Below the pieces are notes generated by a model. It searched no databases. It was not told the DNA's origin and was given only the letters and a program-made list of their open reading frames with translations. 17,394 nt of DNA from the NCBI GenBank assembly GCA_001017865.1, contig LATQ01000245.1:1-17394 (forward strand), in the 5' to 3' direction. Shown here one piece after another: positions 1 through 8,351 of the stretch. The position numbers were made by a program, and so were the translations under genes. How positions within the stretch are numbered: the first letter of the stretch is position 1; each line of letters opens with the position of its first letter. The stretch comes from Rhodococcus sp. IITR03 (GTDB lineage Bacteria; Actinomycetota; Actinomycetes; Mycobacteriales; Mycobacteriaceae).

Positions 1-833
1 CCTCGGCGTCGCGCTGGCACGGCCGCGCACGCCTACGGGTGGCCGGTCGCGCAGGCGGATCGCGCGCCATCGCCGCAGCGATGGCGTCACTGATCGAGAA
101 GAACGGCGGCACCGTCGAAACCGGGGTACGCGTGGAGTCCCTCGACGAACTCGGCGACCCCGATCTGGTGCTCCTCGACACCTCACCCGCCGACGTCGTA
201 CGGATCGTCGGCGACAGGCTGCCCCGCCGCACCGCCCGCGCCTACCGTCGGTACAAGCACGGTCCGGGGGCGTTCAAGGTCGAGTACGCCGTCGAGGGCA
301 CCGTGCCCTGGCAGCACGAACCGTCCCGCCGCGCCGGCACCGTCCACGTCTGCGGTTCGTACGCCGAGACGGCGGCAGCCGAACGCCAGGTGAACCGGGG
401 GATCATGCCCGATCGCCCCTACGTCCTGGTCGGCCAACAGTTCCTCGCCGACCCGTCGCGATCCGCAGGGAACCTGAACCCGCTCTACGCCTACGCGCAC
501 GTCCCGCACGGGTACACCGGCGACGCGACGGAGTCGATCACCGCACAGATCGAACGGTTCGCTCCAGGCTTCCGCGACACGATCCGTGCCGTGCACGTGC
601 GGACGACGACCGAGATGTCGGTCCACAACGCGAACTACGTGGGTGGGGACATCGTCACCGGAGCCAACAGTGCGGTGCAACTCGTGCTCCGGCCCCGCCC
701 GGCACTGGACCCGTACGCGACCGGCGTTCCCGGGGTGTACCTGTGCTCGGCGGCGACTCCGCCGGGTGCCGGGGCGCACGGCATGTGCGGCTACCACGCC
801 GCCCGGTCGGCGCTGGCGCATCTGCAGACATGA
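1..833 (+). CDS. CrtI/phytoene-desaturase-like FAD-dependent oxidoreductase, C-terminal part (5' end outside window, frameshifted)
   Basis: Only the C-terminal ~275 residues are inside the window. The reading starts in frame 1 with AHAYGWPVAQ and continues in frame 3 with GGSRAIAAAMASLIEKNGG. The join near position 52 needs one extra G, so one base is probably missing. The Gly-rich end, GVYLCSAATPPGAGAHGMCG followed by an Ala-rich helix, matches the C-terminal FAD-contacting part of NAD(P)/FAD-dependent amine-oxidase or phytoene-desaturase-like proteins. The family oxidises or isomerises lipophilic substrates using FAD. The N-terminal Rossmann GxGxxG lies upstream and cannot be checked, so the substrate is unknown. 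The stop TGA is at 831-833. A 112-bp gap separates it from the next gene on the same strand. Family assignment is fairly secure; specific function is not. Confidence 0.8.
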   Translation, partial: SASRWHGRARLRVAGRAGGSRAIAAAMASLIEKNGGTVETGVRVESLDELGDPDLVLLDTSPADVVRIVGDRLPRRTARAYRRYKHGPGAFKVEYAVEGTVPWQHEPSRRAGTVHVCGSYAETAAAERQVNRGIMPDRPYVLVGQQFLADPSRSAGNLNPLYAYAHVPHGYTGDATESITAQIERFAPGFRDTIRAVHVRTTTEMSVHNANYVGGDIVTGANSAVQLVLRPRPALDPYATGVPGVYLCSAATPPGAGAHGMCGYHAARSALAHLQT

Positions 834-945
834 GGTGATCTTCCGGGGTGAATGTGCGGTGACGGGCGCGCGCGGCGCGCGAAACTTCGCACACGGAAAT
901 AACATTCTCCCGACATGCACTCCCCTCGGTGCTGAAGGAGCCCCC

Positions 946-1806
946 GTGACCGCAACCACCCCCCACCCTGCCCAGAACGCGCCGCGTGAAGACGACGGCT
1001 ACTTCGGCCCCGGCTCCGTCTCGTGGAGGGTGTACGCCGACCCGTCCTCTCGCGTCGCGGGCATGGCGGGTCTGCTGCTGCAGGCACTCAACCCGGGATG
1101 ATGCGGCTGTTCGAGCACGCGTCGGCCGCGTACGTCGATCCGAAGGGGCGGGACGAGCGCACCGGCCGCTATCTCGACACGGTCATGTTCGGTGACAAGG
1201 CCCATGCGGATGCCGCCGCTGCTCGTGCGCCGCATGCACGCGCACGCCGTCTGGGACGACCCGCACACCGGCACCACGCTGCGCGCCGACGAGCCCGCGT
1301 GGATCGACTGGACGCACAACGCCCTCGCGTTCGCGCTGCTGCGCGGTGCGGAAGCCTTCGGCCTCGACCTGACCCCGGCCGAGCAGGACAAGTTCGTCGT
1401 CGAACAGCACATCGCCGCAGAACTCGTCGGCGCGGACCCGGCCCGCCTGCCCGCCACCCGGGCCGACCTCGAGGCGTACGTCGACGAGCAGCGCCACTGG
1501 TTGTCGCTGTCGCTCGCGGCCGCCGAGGTGACGCACGCGCTCCGCAAGCCGAACCTGTGGGGCAATCCGGTGAAGGTGTTCACCTTCGTCGTCGTGCAGG
1601 ACGGCATGCTGTCGCTGCTGCCGGAGTGGGCGCGCCTGATGTACGGAATCGAGGGGCGCCCGATGAACCTGCGCGCCGCGGCACGCACCACCAAGCGGCT
1701 CGTCGGCATCGCTCGTAAGAACGAGTCGTACGACAAGATGGTCGCCGAGATCACCACGCGCATCGACGAGACTCCCTACCGCAAGGTGCGTGCGCGCAAG
1801 GCCTGA
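946..1806 (+). CDS. Oxygenase MpaB family protein (DUF2236), two frame changes
   Basis: The start is GTG 946, with AAGGAG at 935-940 five bases upstream. The conceptual protein of ~287 aa begins MTATTPHPAQNAPREDDGYF. It runs through FGPGSVSWRVYADPS, then MMRLFEHASAAYVDP and DTVMFGDKAHADAA, then VRRMHAHAVWDDP and WIDWTHNALAFALL. These are typical of the DUF2236/MpaB family, which includes latex-clearing protein and binds heme through conserved His residues in a helical fold. The frame changes near 1098 (CCGGGATG, probably a lost G) and again near 1210-1220. After that the frame stays open to TGA 1804-1806. The substrate cannot be deduced. The gene converges on the flavoenzyme gene, whose stop lies only 7 bp away, and no clear terminator hairpin is visible between them. 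Confidence 0.85.
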
Positions 1807-1813
1807 CCCTGTC

Positions 1814-3119
1814 TCAGAAGGAGGGATTCGGCCGGACGAACCGTTCGTCGATGTCGGCGATCGATCGGGCGCCGGTCAATGCCATGGTGAGGTCGAACTC
1901 GGCGATCACGTTGCGGATCACCTCCTCGACACCCTGTCGACCTGCGATCGCCAATCCGTACATGTAGGGCCGGCCGAGCAGCACGGCGTCCGCGCCGAGC
2001 GCGAGCGCAACGAAGACGTCGGCACCGCTTCGGATCCCGCTGTCCAGCAGCACGGTCGGCTCCCGGCCGATCGCGGCACGGATGTCGAGCAGGGCATCGA
2101 GCGAGGCGATCGATCCGTCGACCTGGCGTCCACCGTGGTTCGACACGACGAGGGCGTCGACTCCGAGATCCACGGCGCGACGCGCATCGTCGGGATGCAG
2201 AATTCCCTTGAGCACGATGGGAAGTCGCGTCCGATCACGCAACGTTGCCAGATGCTCCCAGCTCAGTCCCGGATTGGAGTAGATGTCGAGGAAGGTCTCC
2301 GCGGCGGCGCGCGGCACGGGGGAGCGGAGGTTGTCGAGGAGTCGACCCGGATGGTTGCGGGTCATCGACAGCAGCGTGCGGATCGCGCCGAGTGTGACAT
2401 CGGGTCGCTCCGTCACCATTTCGCGGGCGGCGTCGATCCGCTCCCGGACGATGTCGAGGAAGCGGGGATCCGAGGTGTACTGTGCGATGCCCTCGCCACG
2501 TGCGAACGGCAGCGACCCGAGATTCAGGTCCTGCGGACGCCACCCCAGCATCGTCGTGTCGAGGGTGACGACGACGGCTTCGGCGCCGGCTGCTTCGGCC
2601 CGTCGCAGCAGGCTGTCGACGAGATCCTCGTCGGAACTCCAGTACAGCTGGAACCAGCGGGACGCAGAGCCCATCGCGCCGGCACAGTCCTCCATGGAAT
2701 TGCAGCCTTGGTTGGAGAAGATGTACGGCACGCCGGTCGCGGCAGCCGCCCGCGCGATCGCCAGGTCGCTGTCGGCAGCCATCAACGCTCCCGCCCCATC
2801 GGGCCAGCAGCAGCGGCGAGGAGAGCGACGTGCCCGCCACGGTCGTACGCAGGTCGCGTTCGGTGATGCCGTGGGCCATGCGCGGGACGATCGCCCACCG
2901 GTCGAACGCGCGCCGATTGTTGCGCATGGTGCGTCCCTCACCGGCACCGCCCGCGACATACGCCCAGGCCCGCTTCGAACTCGCACGTCGGGCGGCGCGT
3001 TCGAGGTCGCCGAAGGACGTCGGAACGGCCGGACGCCGGCCCAACGCTCCATTGCGGTACACGACCCCCTGACGTTCCCGGCCGGGGCCGGCGGGTGCAG
3101 ATGCGGCAGTTTCGGTCAC
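1814..3119 (-). CDS. FMN-dependent alpha-hydroxy-acid oxidising enzyme, lactate 2-monooxygenase-like (one frame change)
   Basis: The conceptual protein is ~434 aa and starts at GTG 3119, with an AGGGGAA-type ribosome site just upstream. The N-terminus has [12 protein letters not shown] and [18 protein letters not shown], matching the substrate and flavin region of the FMN alpha-hydroxy-acid dehydrogenase family. Later motifs include [42 protein letters not shown] and [17 protein letters not shown]. The catalytic-His motif is [10 protein letters not shown], and the phosphate-binding end is [18 protein letters not shown] followed by LLGRPYMYG. The GWRPQDL segment and the ~40-residue insertion after it favour lactate 2-monooxygenase (lactate + O2 to acetate + CO2) over lactate dehydrogenase, by family knowledge. 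The frame changes near 2797-2803, in a C/G-run, where two bases may be missing. It is divergent from the methyltransferase gene. Confidence 0.85.
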
Positions 3120-3218
3120 GAGTGAGTTCCCCTCTCGAGCGGTGGCGCTTGTCGATCCTTCCTCACGAACCCGGTCGAGTGAACCGGTTACCGGTGTCGA
3201 ATTCGGAATCGGTGCGGT

Positions 3219-3248
3219 GGATCCGACGGCGGGCGTACCGTCGGATCC
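3219..3248. promoter_or_regulatory. Perfect 11-bp inverted repeat abutting the methyltransferase start codon (putative operator)
   Basis: GGATCCGACGG (3219-3229) is mirrored exactly by CCGTCGGATCC (3238-3248), with an 8-base spacer. The ATG follows immediately at 3249. The repeat occupies the place of a ribosome site, and no SD-like purine tract is present. TACCGT at 3236-3241 sits 7 bases before the ATG, as expected for a -10 element of a leaderless transcript. A dimeric repressor site overlapping a leaderless promoter is the simplest reading. An mRNA hairpin is the alternative. Confidence 0.45.
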
Positions 3249-3911
3249 ATGACCGAGGACGGCCAGGTTGCCCCGTGGGACGACATCTACCGGGGCGTCG
3301 CCGAAGGTTTTCGGGCCCCGTACCGTGGAACATCGGCGAACCCCAGCCCGAGATCGCCCGATTGATCGACGAGGCAGATTCCGCAGCGACGTGCTGGACG
3401 CAGGCTGCGGACATGCCGAGACCTCCCTCCACCTGGCGGCACAGGCTACACGGTGGTCGGTCTCGACCTGTCACCGACCGCCATCGAGGCCGCTCGAGAC
3501 GCGGCAACGGAGCGGGGTCTGACGACCGCGACCTTTCAGGTCGCCGACATCACTTCGTTCACGGGTTTCGACGGCCGGTTCGCGACGATCGTCGACAGCA
3601 CCCTGTTCCATTCGCTGCCCGTGGACCGGCGCCGCGCCTACCTGAGCGCCGTCACTCGTGCCGCTGCTCCGAGTGCGTTCTTCTTCGTCCTTGCCTTCTC
3701 GAAGGACGCCTTCCCTGAAGAGGGCCAGGGACCCAATCCGGTGACGGACGACGAGTTGCGCGACGCGGTTGCAGAGTTCTGGACCGTCGACGACGTGCGG
3801 CCGGCGTTCATCCACGCATTTCTCGGCGACGAGGATGCTGCCGCGTGGCAGCGTGACGACAAGGGCCGCTCGAAGCTCCCGGCCTGGTTGCTGTCGGCCC
3901 ACCGCGGTTGA
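3249..3911 (+). CDS. Class I SAM-dependent methyltransferase, three frame changes
   Basis: The conceptual protein is ~221 aa, from ATG 3249 to TGA 3909-3911. It begins MTEDGQVAPWDDIYRGVAEG and continues GPVPWNIGEPQPEIARLID. The SAM-binding motif I, VLDAGCGHAE, is at 3391-3420. Strand beta-2 is YTVVGLDLSPTAIEAARD and its acidic residue would contact the SAM ribose. Motif II/III lies around FQVADITSF and FATIVDSTLFHSLP. The C-terminus ends KLPAWLLSAHRG. Pieces lie in three frames, with changes near 3308, 3375 and 3443, each consistent with one lost base. The family methylates small molecules in many pathways, including thiopurine- and tellurite-type methyltransferases. The acceptor substrate is unknown. 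Placement after a putative operator suggests regulated expression. Confidence 0.8.
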
Positions 3912-4011
3912 GGGTGCACGCGGACATTCGATTGCAGTGCCGGGGTGCGAAGTTCACCATCGGATCTGTCGGAGCGGACCACCCGCGCCTCGTCATGATC
4001 CAGGAGTCACC

Positions 4012-4492
4012 GTGCACCCGGATGTCCTACCCGGAACCGATCCGCTGGTCGAGTACGGCTGGTCCGAGCAGATCGCGGAACGGTTCGCGAACAACGATAT
4101 CCAGGGAACTCCCGGCCGGATCGTGCGGGTCGGTCACCGTCTGTGCGGTGCTGCCGCGTACCGGCGCGATTCGTCGTGCCGACGCGTCGGGACGTTCGGG
4201 AGAGCAGGTTCTCCCCGCGAACGTCGACACCGTTCCGCCTTCCCCCGAGATCGACGAGCTCGCTCAGTACTGCCGCTTTACGGACTGTTCGCACGAGACC
4301 GAGCCGGGATGTGCGGTCCACGCCGCCGTCGACTGTGGCGACCTCGATGCCCGGCGAGTGGAGAGTCATCGCAAACTGCGGCGTGAGAACGAGTGGATCG
4401 CGGCCCGGTCCGATGCCCGGTTGCGGCACGAGCGGACCCGCGAGATCAAGGTGATGAGCCGCGCGATCCGGGCGTATTACCGCGACCGCTGA
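4012..4492 (+). pseudogene. rsgA: Ribosome small-subunit-dependent GTPase RsgA remnant lacking the GTPase domain
   Basis: It starts at GTG 4012, with AGGAG at 4002-4006. The N-terminus DPLVEYGWSEQIAERFANND followed by GTPGRIVRV is the OB-fold start of actinobacterial RsgA/YjeQ. VCAVLPRTGAIRRADASG continues it after a frame change near 4133. The usual GTPase domain should follow LPANVDTV. Instead the reading passes directly into PEIDELAQYCRFTDCSH, the C-terminal zinc domain, with C-x4-C-x-H-x5-C fully conserved. The P-loop GxxxxGKS, the DTPG motif and the NKxD-type motif are all absent, so roughly 180-200 residues are missing. About 160 aa remain, against ~350 aa normally. RsgA matures the 30S subunit using GTP, so this version could not do so. 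It may be a genuine deletion or an assembly collapse; the join is near 4230-4240. Confidence 0.8.
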
Positions 4493-4615
4493 AGTTCTCG
4501 GCGCGGCATACAGGGCGGTCGGTACCAGTCAGTGCAGTTCGCGCGATGAACCGGGGCTTGCTACCGCAACACGCCGCGTCGACCCCGTTTCGGCGCGCTG
4601 ATCATGGACGCCCCT

Positions 4616-4661
4616 GACCGAACGGTCGGGTCTTCGACCTGCGCGAACATACCGGTCGGTA
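4616..4661. promoter_or_regulatory. Pair of short inverted repeats, TetR-operator-like
   Basis: GACCG-AA-CGGTC lies at 4616-4627 and TACCG-GT-CGGTA at 4650-4661. Their centres are 34 bp apart, about three helical turns. Both have the 5-bp arm/2-bp centre form common in operators of TetR-type repressors. No repressor gene is adjacent, and the nearest downstream start is more than 500 bp away, so the role is uncertain. Confidence 0.3.
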
Positions 4662-5177
4662 CTTCCGATTCGGGTCCGTTGCACCGTGAAGGCGGATGGA
4701 CTCTTCTGCTCACGGCAGCGCGTTATCGAGGTGTGTCGTCGGACACGAAATGATTACGACCCGGCTCGGGGGTGTACACCTTCTCGGTCGAATCGAACTG
4801 GTCTGTTCTCGAGGGGGCGACCCATCGCGGCCTCGATTCGATCATCTGTGGGGCGAACCTTCGGCGCGTGCGTTCGTGTCATCGAAGGTGTTGCTACGCA
4901 GGGAATCCGATGAGAGCACGTCGATCCTCCGTGGACGAGGGGCAGGATCGGCCAGGTGCCGTTGCGGCAGGTTCTTATCGGACCGGCCGAATGCTGGGGC
5001 GGCAATGATCGACTTTCGAATATGGCGTGGCTCACTTGCGTCGGTTCAGATGGCGTCGGCACTATCGCTTGAAAACCGCTCGACCTGCGACGTTACCTGG
5101 TTGTGACCTGATGGTCGCGTGTTGGCCTCCGTGCGGCGGTAACGATCCCGCCGGTGATGCCGCGGCCCCGTTCGAAG

Positions 5178-5195
5178 GCCGAACCCAGCTTCGGC
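5178..5195 (+). promoter_or_regulatory. Leader hairpin just upstream of the GH19 ribosome site
   Basis: GCCGAA (5178-5183) pairs with TTCGGC (5190-5195) across a 6-base loop. It ends 7 bases before the GGAG ribosome site at 5203-5206. A small RNA hairpin this close could modulate ribosome access. It is short, so chance is a real alternative. Confidence 0.25.
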
Positions 5196-5214
5196 GAATC
5201 TTGGAGCACGACCC

Positions 5215-6023
5215 TTGTCCGTTTCATCATTGCGCCGTTTCCGTGCCGCGGTCGCCGCGGCGGCCGTCCTCACCGCCGCGCTCGCGTCGGTACCTCCGCC
5301 GCCCATGCCGACACCGCACCCACCGCCCCCACCCAGACCCGTTTCCAGGAGCCCCGCGACCTGCTCCGGGCGCTCGACTTCGACGCCCTGGCCGCCGACG
5401 GCTGGACCGTCACGGACGACGAGGAAGAGGTCGACTCCGCAGAGGCGACCGAGGTGGTCGAACTCGTCGCCGAGACGACGCCCGCGCCGCCCCCCGCCGT
5501 CACACCCGAGGAGCTGACCCGCATCGTGCCGGGCATCCCGGCGGAGAAGGTCGAGCAGTACATCGCGCCGCTGAACGACGCGATGGCGCGCAGCGGCATC
5601 GACAACCCGGTCCGTCAGGCGGCGTTCCTCGCCCAGCTGGCCGTCGAATCGGACTCCTTCCGCACCTTCGAGGAGTACGCGTCCGGTCGCGCCTACGAGG
5701 GTCGCGCCGATCTCGGCAACACCCATCCCGGCGACGGTGAGCGCTACAAGGGTCGCGGCGCGATCCAGATCACGGGCCGCCACAACTACGAGAAGGTCAG
5801 CGAGCACATCGGCGTCGACTTCGTCGCGCACCCCGAGCTGCTCGCTGCGCCGGAGAACGCCTTCACCACCGCTGCCTGGTACTGGACGTCGCGCAACCTC
5901 AACGAGGTCGCGGACACCGCGGGGATCGTCCGGGTGTCCGAGCTCGTCAACGGCGGTCACCACGCCCTCGGACGCCGCATCGACGACTTCAAGCGTGGCC
6001 TGGACGTGCTGCTCCAGCCGTAA
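5215..6023 (+). CDS. Secreted glycoside hydrolase family 19 (chitinase/lysozyme-like), one frame change
   Basis: It starts at TTG 5215, with GGAG at 5203-5206. The conceptual protein is ~270 aa. The signal peptide is MSVSSLRRFRAAVAAAAVLT, with a basic start, an Ala/Val-rich core and a probable cleavage after AHA near residue 33. The frame changes near 5292, where one G is missing in GCGTCGGTACC. An acidic linker with VTDDEEEVDSAEA follows, then a Pro-rich piece. The catalytic domain begins near VTPEELTRIVPGIPAEKVEQ. FLAQLAVESDSF carries the likely catalytic Glu, and GRGAIQITGRHNYEKV is the GH19 signature. Later segments WYWTSRNLNEVAD and VSELVNGGHHALGRR fit chitinase class I folds that include phage endolysins. 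It probably cleaves beta-1,4 bonds of chitin or peptidoglycan outside the cell. No phage genes surround it. Confidence 0.85.
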
Positions 6024-6035
6024 GCCCGCCACGGT

Positions 6036-6063
6036 CGCACCGGGCCGATGAGTTCGGGGTGCG
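6036..6063 (+). terminator. Weak hairpin after the GH19 gene
   Basis: CGCACC (6036-6041) pairs with GGTGCG (6058-6063), starting 13 bases after the GH19 stop. The stem is only 6 bp, the loop is 16 bases and no T-run follows, so it is a weak candidate. Confidence 0.25.
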
Positions 6064-6081
6064 TCGACGGTCTATCGGAGC

Positions 6082-6632
6082 ATGAGAAAACTGATCTACG
6101 ACTTCGGCGTGTCCCTCGACGGTTACATCAACGACCGCGACGGCAACATCGACTGGACCGACCCCGACGACGAACTGCACCAATTCCACAACGACCGGTT
6201 CCGTCAGCTCGAGCTCTCGCTGCACGGCCGGCGGATGTACGAGCTGATGGCCGAGTACTGGCCGCACCTGCCGAGGACGCCTCGCCCATCGAACGCGACT
6301 TCGCCGAGCTCTGGACGACCACACCCAAGGTCGTCTTCTCCCGCACCCTCACCGAGGTCCACTGGAACAGTCGCCTCGTCAGCGACGACGCGGTGGAGGA
6401 GGTGCGCAGGCTCAAGACCGAGGGCGACGGCGTCATGGAGGTCGGTGGGGCAAATCTCGCCGCGTCGCTGATCCCGCACGGTCTCATCGACGAGTACCAG
6501 GTGTTCGTCTCACCCGTCCTGCTCGGTGGAGGCACACCGATGTTCCCGCCCCTGGAGAAGCGCGTCGATCTGCGCCTGGTCGAGACACGACAGTTCACCA
6601 CCGCCGTGATGCTGCGTTATCTCGCCGAGTGA
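6082..6632 (+). CDS. Dihydrofolate reductase-family protein (RibD C-terminal-like), one frame change
   Basis: The conceptual protein is ~183 aa. It begins MRKLIYDFGVSLDGYINDRD, the typical start of stand-alone RibD_C/YyaP-type reductases that bind NADPH. GRRMYELMAEYWP is the second conserved block. The frame changes near 6272 (one base lost). PKVVFSRTLTEVHWNSRLV follows, then GVMEVGGANLAASLIPHGLI, the nucleotide-binding Gly-Gly motif. DEYQVFVSPVLLGGGTPMFP is the characteristic C-terminal strand, and the gene ends LVETRQFTTAVMLRYLAE. The substrate is unknown. The only SD-like sequence, GGAG at 6077-6080, is one base from the ATG, too close to work. TCTATC at 6071-6076 could be a -10 box for a leaderless transcript. 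It converges on the hydrolase gene 19 bp downstream. Confidence 0.85.
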
Positions 6633-6651
6633 AAGTCCGCCGGCCGCCGGC

Positions 6652-7500
6652 TCAGAAGAGCTCCGGCGTCACCGGCGGCACGTCGTCGAGGAACGCCGTC
6701 ACCATCGGCACCAGCACGTCCGCCTCTCCGGAGATGCCGAGGTGTGACATCGCGGGGAGGATCACCAGGCGTGCCCGGGGAACCTTCTGCAGCATCCCCG
6801 TCGCTGCTGCTTCCTCGTCGCCACCGCCGAGCAACCGGAACATCGTCACCGCGTGTTCCGGTTTCACGCCGTCCGCGTCGCCGACGATCACCATCGCGTT
6901 CGCAGTGATCGACCGCATCTGTTCGTCCGTGATCTGCTGGTCCTCGATGTTGAGGACCTTCATCTTGTCGACGTAGGCGGCGAACGCCGCGGGATCGGGC
7001 GTGTGCTCCGTGAACGACTTCTCGACCGAGGAACCGGCGAACACCTCGGCATCGAGATGTCCGACGCCCTCGAGCACCGACGCGTACCAACCGTCCTGCC
7101 GGTAGGTGGCCGACAACGTGACGAGCTTTCCGAGAAGGTCCGGATGGCGGAGCGCTACCTGCAACGCCACCCCGCCGCCCTGCGAATAGCCCATCACGTC
7201 CGCACGCTCGACGTTCAGAGCCCGCAGCAACTCCGCCGCATCGTCGCCGAACTGCACGTACGACATCGGACGATCGGTGTCCGGGGTGCGGCCGTGCCCC
7301 TGCTGATCGAAGACGATCACCGGGCGCCGTTCGGCGAAGGCGGTCACCCAGGACGGCATCGACTCGGTGCTCATGAACGCGCCGGGAATCAGCAGCAAGG
7401 GCAGCGGAGCGGACCCGCCGAGTTCGCCGTGCACCTCGAAGTACAGGCTCAGACCGTTGATGGGTAGATGTCCGCTGCGCGAGGGTGTCGAGTCCGCCAT
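6652..7500 (-). CDS. Alpha/beta hydrolase fold protein
   Basis: This is an intact 282-aa gene. The cap strand has LLLIPGAFMS (residues 36-44, oxyanion-hole region) and VIVFDQQGHGRTPD (61-74). The nucleophile elbow is GYSQGG with Ser106. The acid is Asp208 or Asp210 in VGDADG. The catalytic His253 is in AMSHLG. Length and layout match the esterase/haloperoxidase-like soluble hydrolases. No signal peptide is seen, so it is probably cytosolic. Its ATG at 7500 lies 12 bp after the DUF899 gene's stop, and its AAGG ribosome site overlaps that stop, which indicates translational coupling and a two-gene operon. Substrate unknown. Confidence 0.9.
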   Translation of the reverse strand: MADSTPSRSGHLPINGLSLYFEVHGELGGSAPLPLLLIPGAFMSTESMPSWVTAFAERRPVIVFDQQGHGRTPDTDRPMSYVQFGDDAAELLRALNVERADVMGYSQGGGVALQVALRHPDLLGKLVTLSATYRQDGWYASVLEGVGHLDAEVFAGSSVEKSFTEHTPDPAAFAAYVDKMKVLNIEDQQITDEQMRSITANAMVIVGDADGVKPEHAVTMFRLLGGGDEEAAATGMLQKVPRARLVILPAMSHLGISGEADVLVPMVTAFLDDVPPVTPELF

Positions 7501-7512
7501 GTCACCCGGCCT

Positions 7513-8216
7513 TCACTGCGCGCCGGTGCCGGGACCGTAGAGCCGCGCCACGTCCGGGGAATCGAGCCACCCCGAATAGGTCGGCGACTGCGGCCAGCCC
7601 TCGGGCGAGTCCTGCCATTCCTCCTGACGGCCCCACGGAAGAAGGTCGATCAGCGCGAAGGTGTAGCTGAGCTGTTCGGTGCCGCGGCCGGTGGTGTGCC
7701 AGGTGCGGTAGACCTTGTCGCCGTCGCGCAGGAACACGTTGACCGCGAACCCGCCACCGGGAGGTGCGTCGACGTCGGCGCCGAACGAACTCTCCGACGA
7801 CGAGTACCACTCCATCGTGTTGCCCACCTTCGCCTTGTAGGCGAGGGCTTCGTCGATCGGCCCGTTGGTGACGACGACCATGCGGCGTCGTAGTTGTCGA
7901 GGATGCCGAGCCGGGTCCACTGCGTCGTGAGACTCGTGCATCCGCCGCACTGCCATTCGGCACCGTCGGACCACATGTGGTGATAGGTGATGAGCTGCGA
8001 GCGGCCCTGGAACACATCGACGAGCCGGATCGGGCCGTCGGCGCCGACCAGCGTGTAGTCGGGCAGTTCGACCATCGGCAGCCGGCGGCGCTGCGCTGCG
8101 ATGGCGTCTAGTTCGCGAGTGGCGGCCTTCTCCCGTCGCCGTAGGTCGTCGAGCGCCGACCGCCATGTCTGCTCGTCGACGATCGGAGGAAGGGTGCGGG
8201 TGGTCTGCTGGGTCAT
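7513..8216 (-). CDS. DUF899 (thioredoxin-fold) family protein, one frame change
   Basis: The conceptual protein is ~235 aa. It starts at ATG 8216 with GGGAG upstream. It opens TRTLPPIVDEQTWRSALDDL and a charged helix, then LPMVELPDYTLVGADGPIRL. The CxxC is in WQCGGCTS (Cys90 and Cys93), where thioredoxin-fold proteins place their redox pair. The frame changes near 7878. After it come VVVTNGPIDEALAYKAKVG, WYSSSESSFGADVD, AVNVFLRDGDKVYRTWHTTG and RGTEQLSYTFALIDLLPWGR, all typical DUF899 blocks. The gene ends with a Trp/Pro-rich tail. The family's biochemical function is unsettled; a thiol or disulfide role is likely. It is the first gene of a unit with the hydrolase. Confidence 0.85.
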
Positions 8217-8325
8217 GACATCTCCCGGAGTCGGACGGATCCGTTCACGAATGTTGACCGGGGCGGGAGCGGGAATCATCGCGGACGCGGCCACGAGTCC
8301 GAACGCCGGAGTGAGCACGGCCCCG

Positions 8326-8337
8326 TACCGGCCGGTA
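8326..8337. promoter_or_regulatory. Perfect 12-bp palindrome TACCGGCCGGTA before the dynamin pair
   Basis: TACCGGCCGGTA is self-complementary and ends 14 bases before GTG 8352. It lies in the 135-bp divergent gap between the DUF899 gene and the first dynamin gene, and it differs by one base from TACCGGTCGGTA at 4650-4661. It could be a repressor operator. No experimental or motif-database support is available. Confidence 0.35.
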
Positions 8338-8351
8338 TGTAGTGTCGTCGC

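Larger units (their letters stand above)
4493..5214. other. Gene-free stretch of 722 bp
   Basis: Several open frames cross this stretch, the longest at 4696-5106 on the + strand. None shows a recognisable domain, a convincing ribosome site or actinobacterial-looking protein composition. The base composition looks less GC-biased than the flanking genes. The visible structure is two short inverted repeats (4616-4627 and 4650-4661) and a hairpin in the leader of the following gene. It may be a decayed gene or an extended regulatory region. Confidence 0.5.

Noticed and set aside
1790..2866. Long + strand open frame opposite the flavoenzyme gene
   Set aside because: It is a GC-rich shadow; the - strand carries clear FMN alpha-hydroxy-acid enzyme motifs throughout.
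4890..5214. ydaO-type (c-di-AMP) riboswitch before the cell-wall hydrolase gene
   Set aside because: Such switches precede wall hydrolases in actinobacteria, but the conserved GGGGAAC and AGCTAACC-type blocks are not present.
5215..6023. Prophage remnant marked by the endolysin-like GH19 gene
   Set aside because: No holin, integrase, structural phage gene or attachment repeat is visible, and the enzyme has an ordinary Sec signal peptide.
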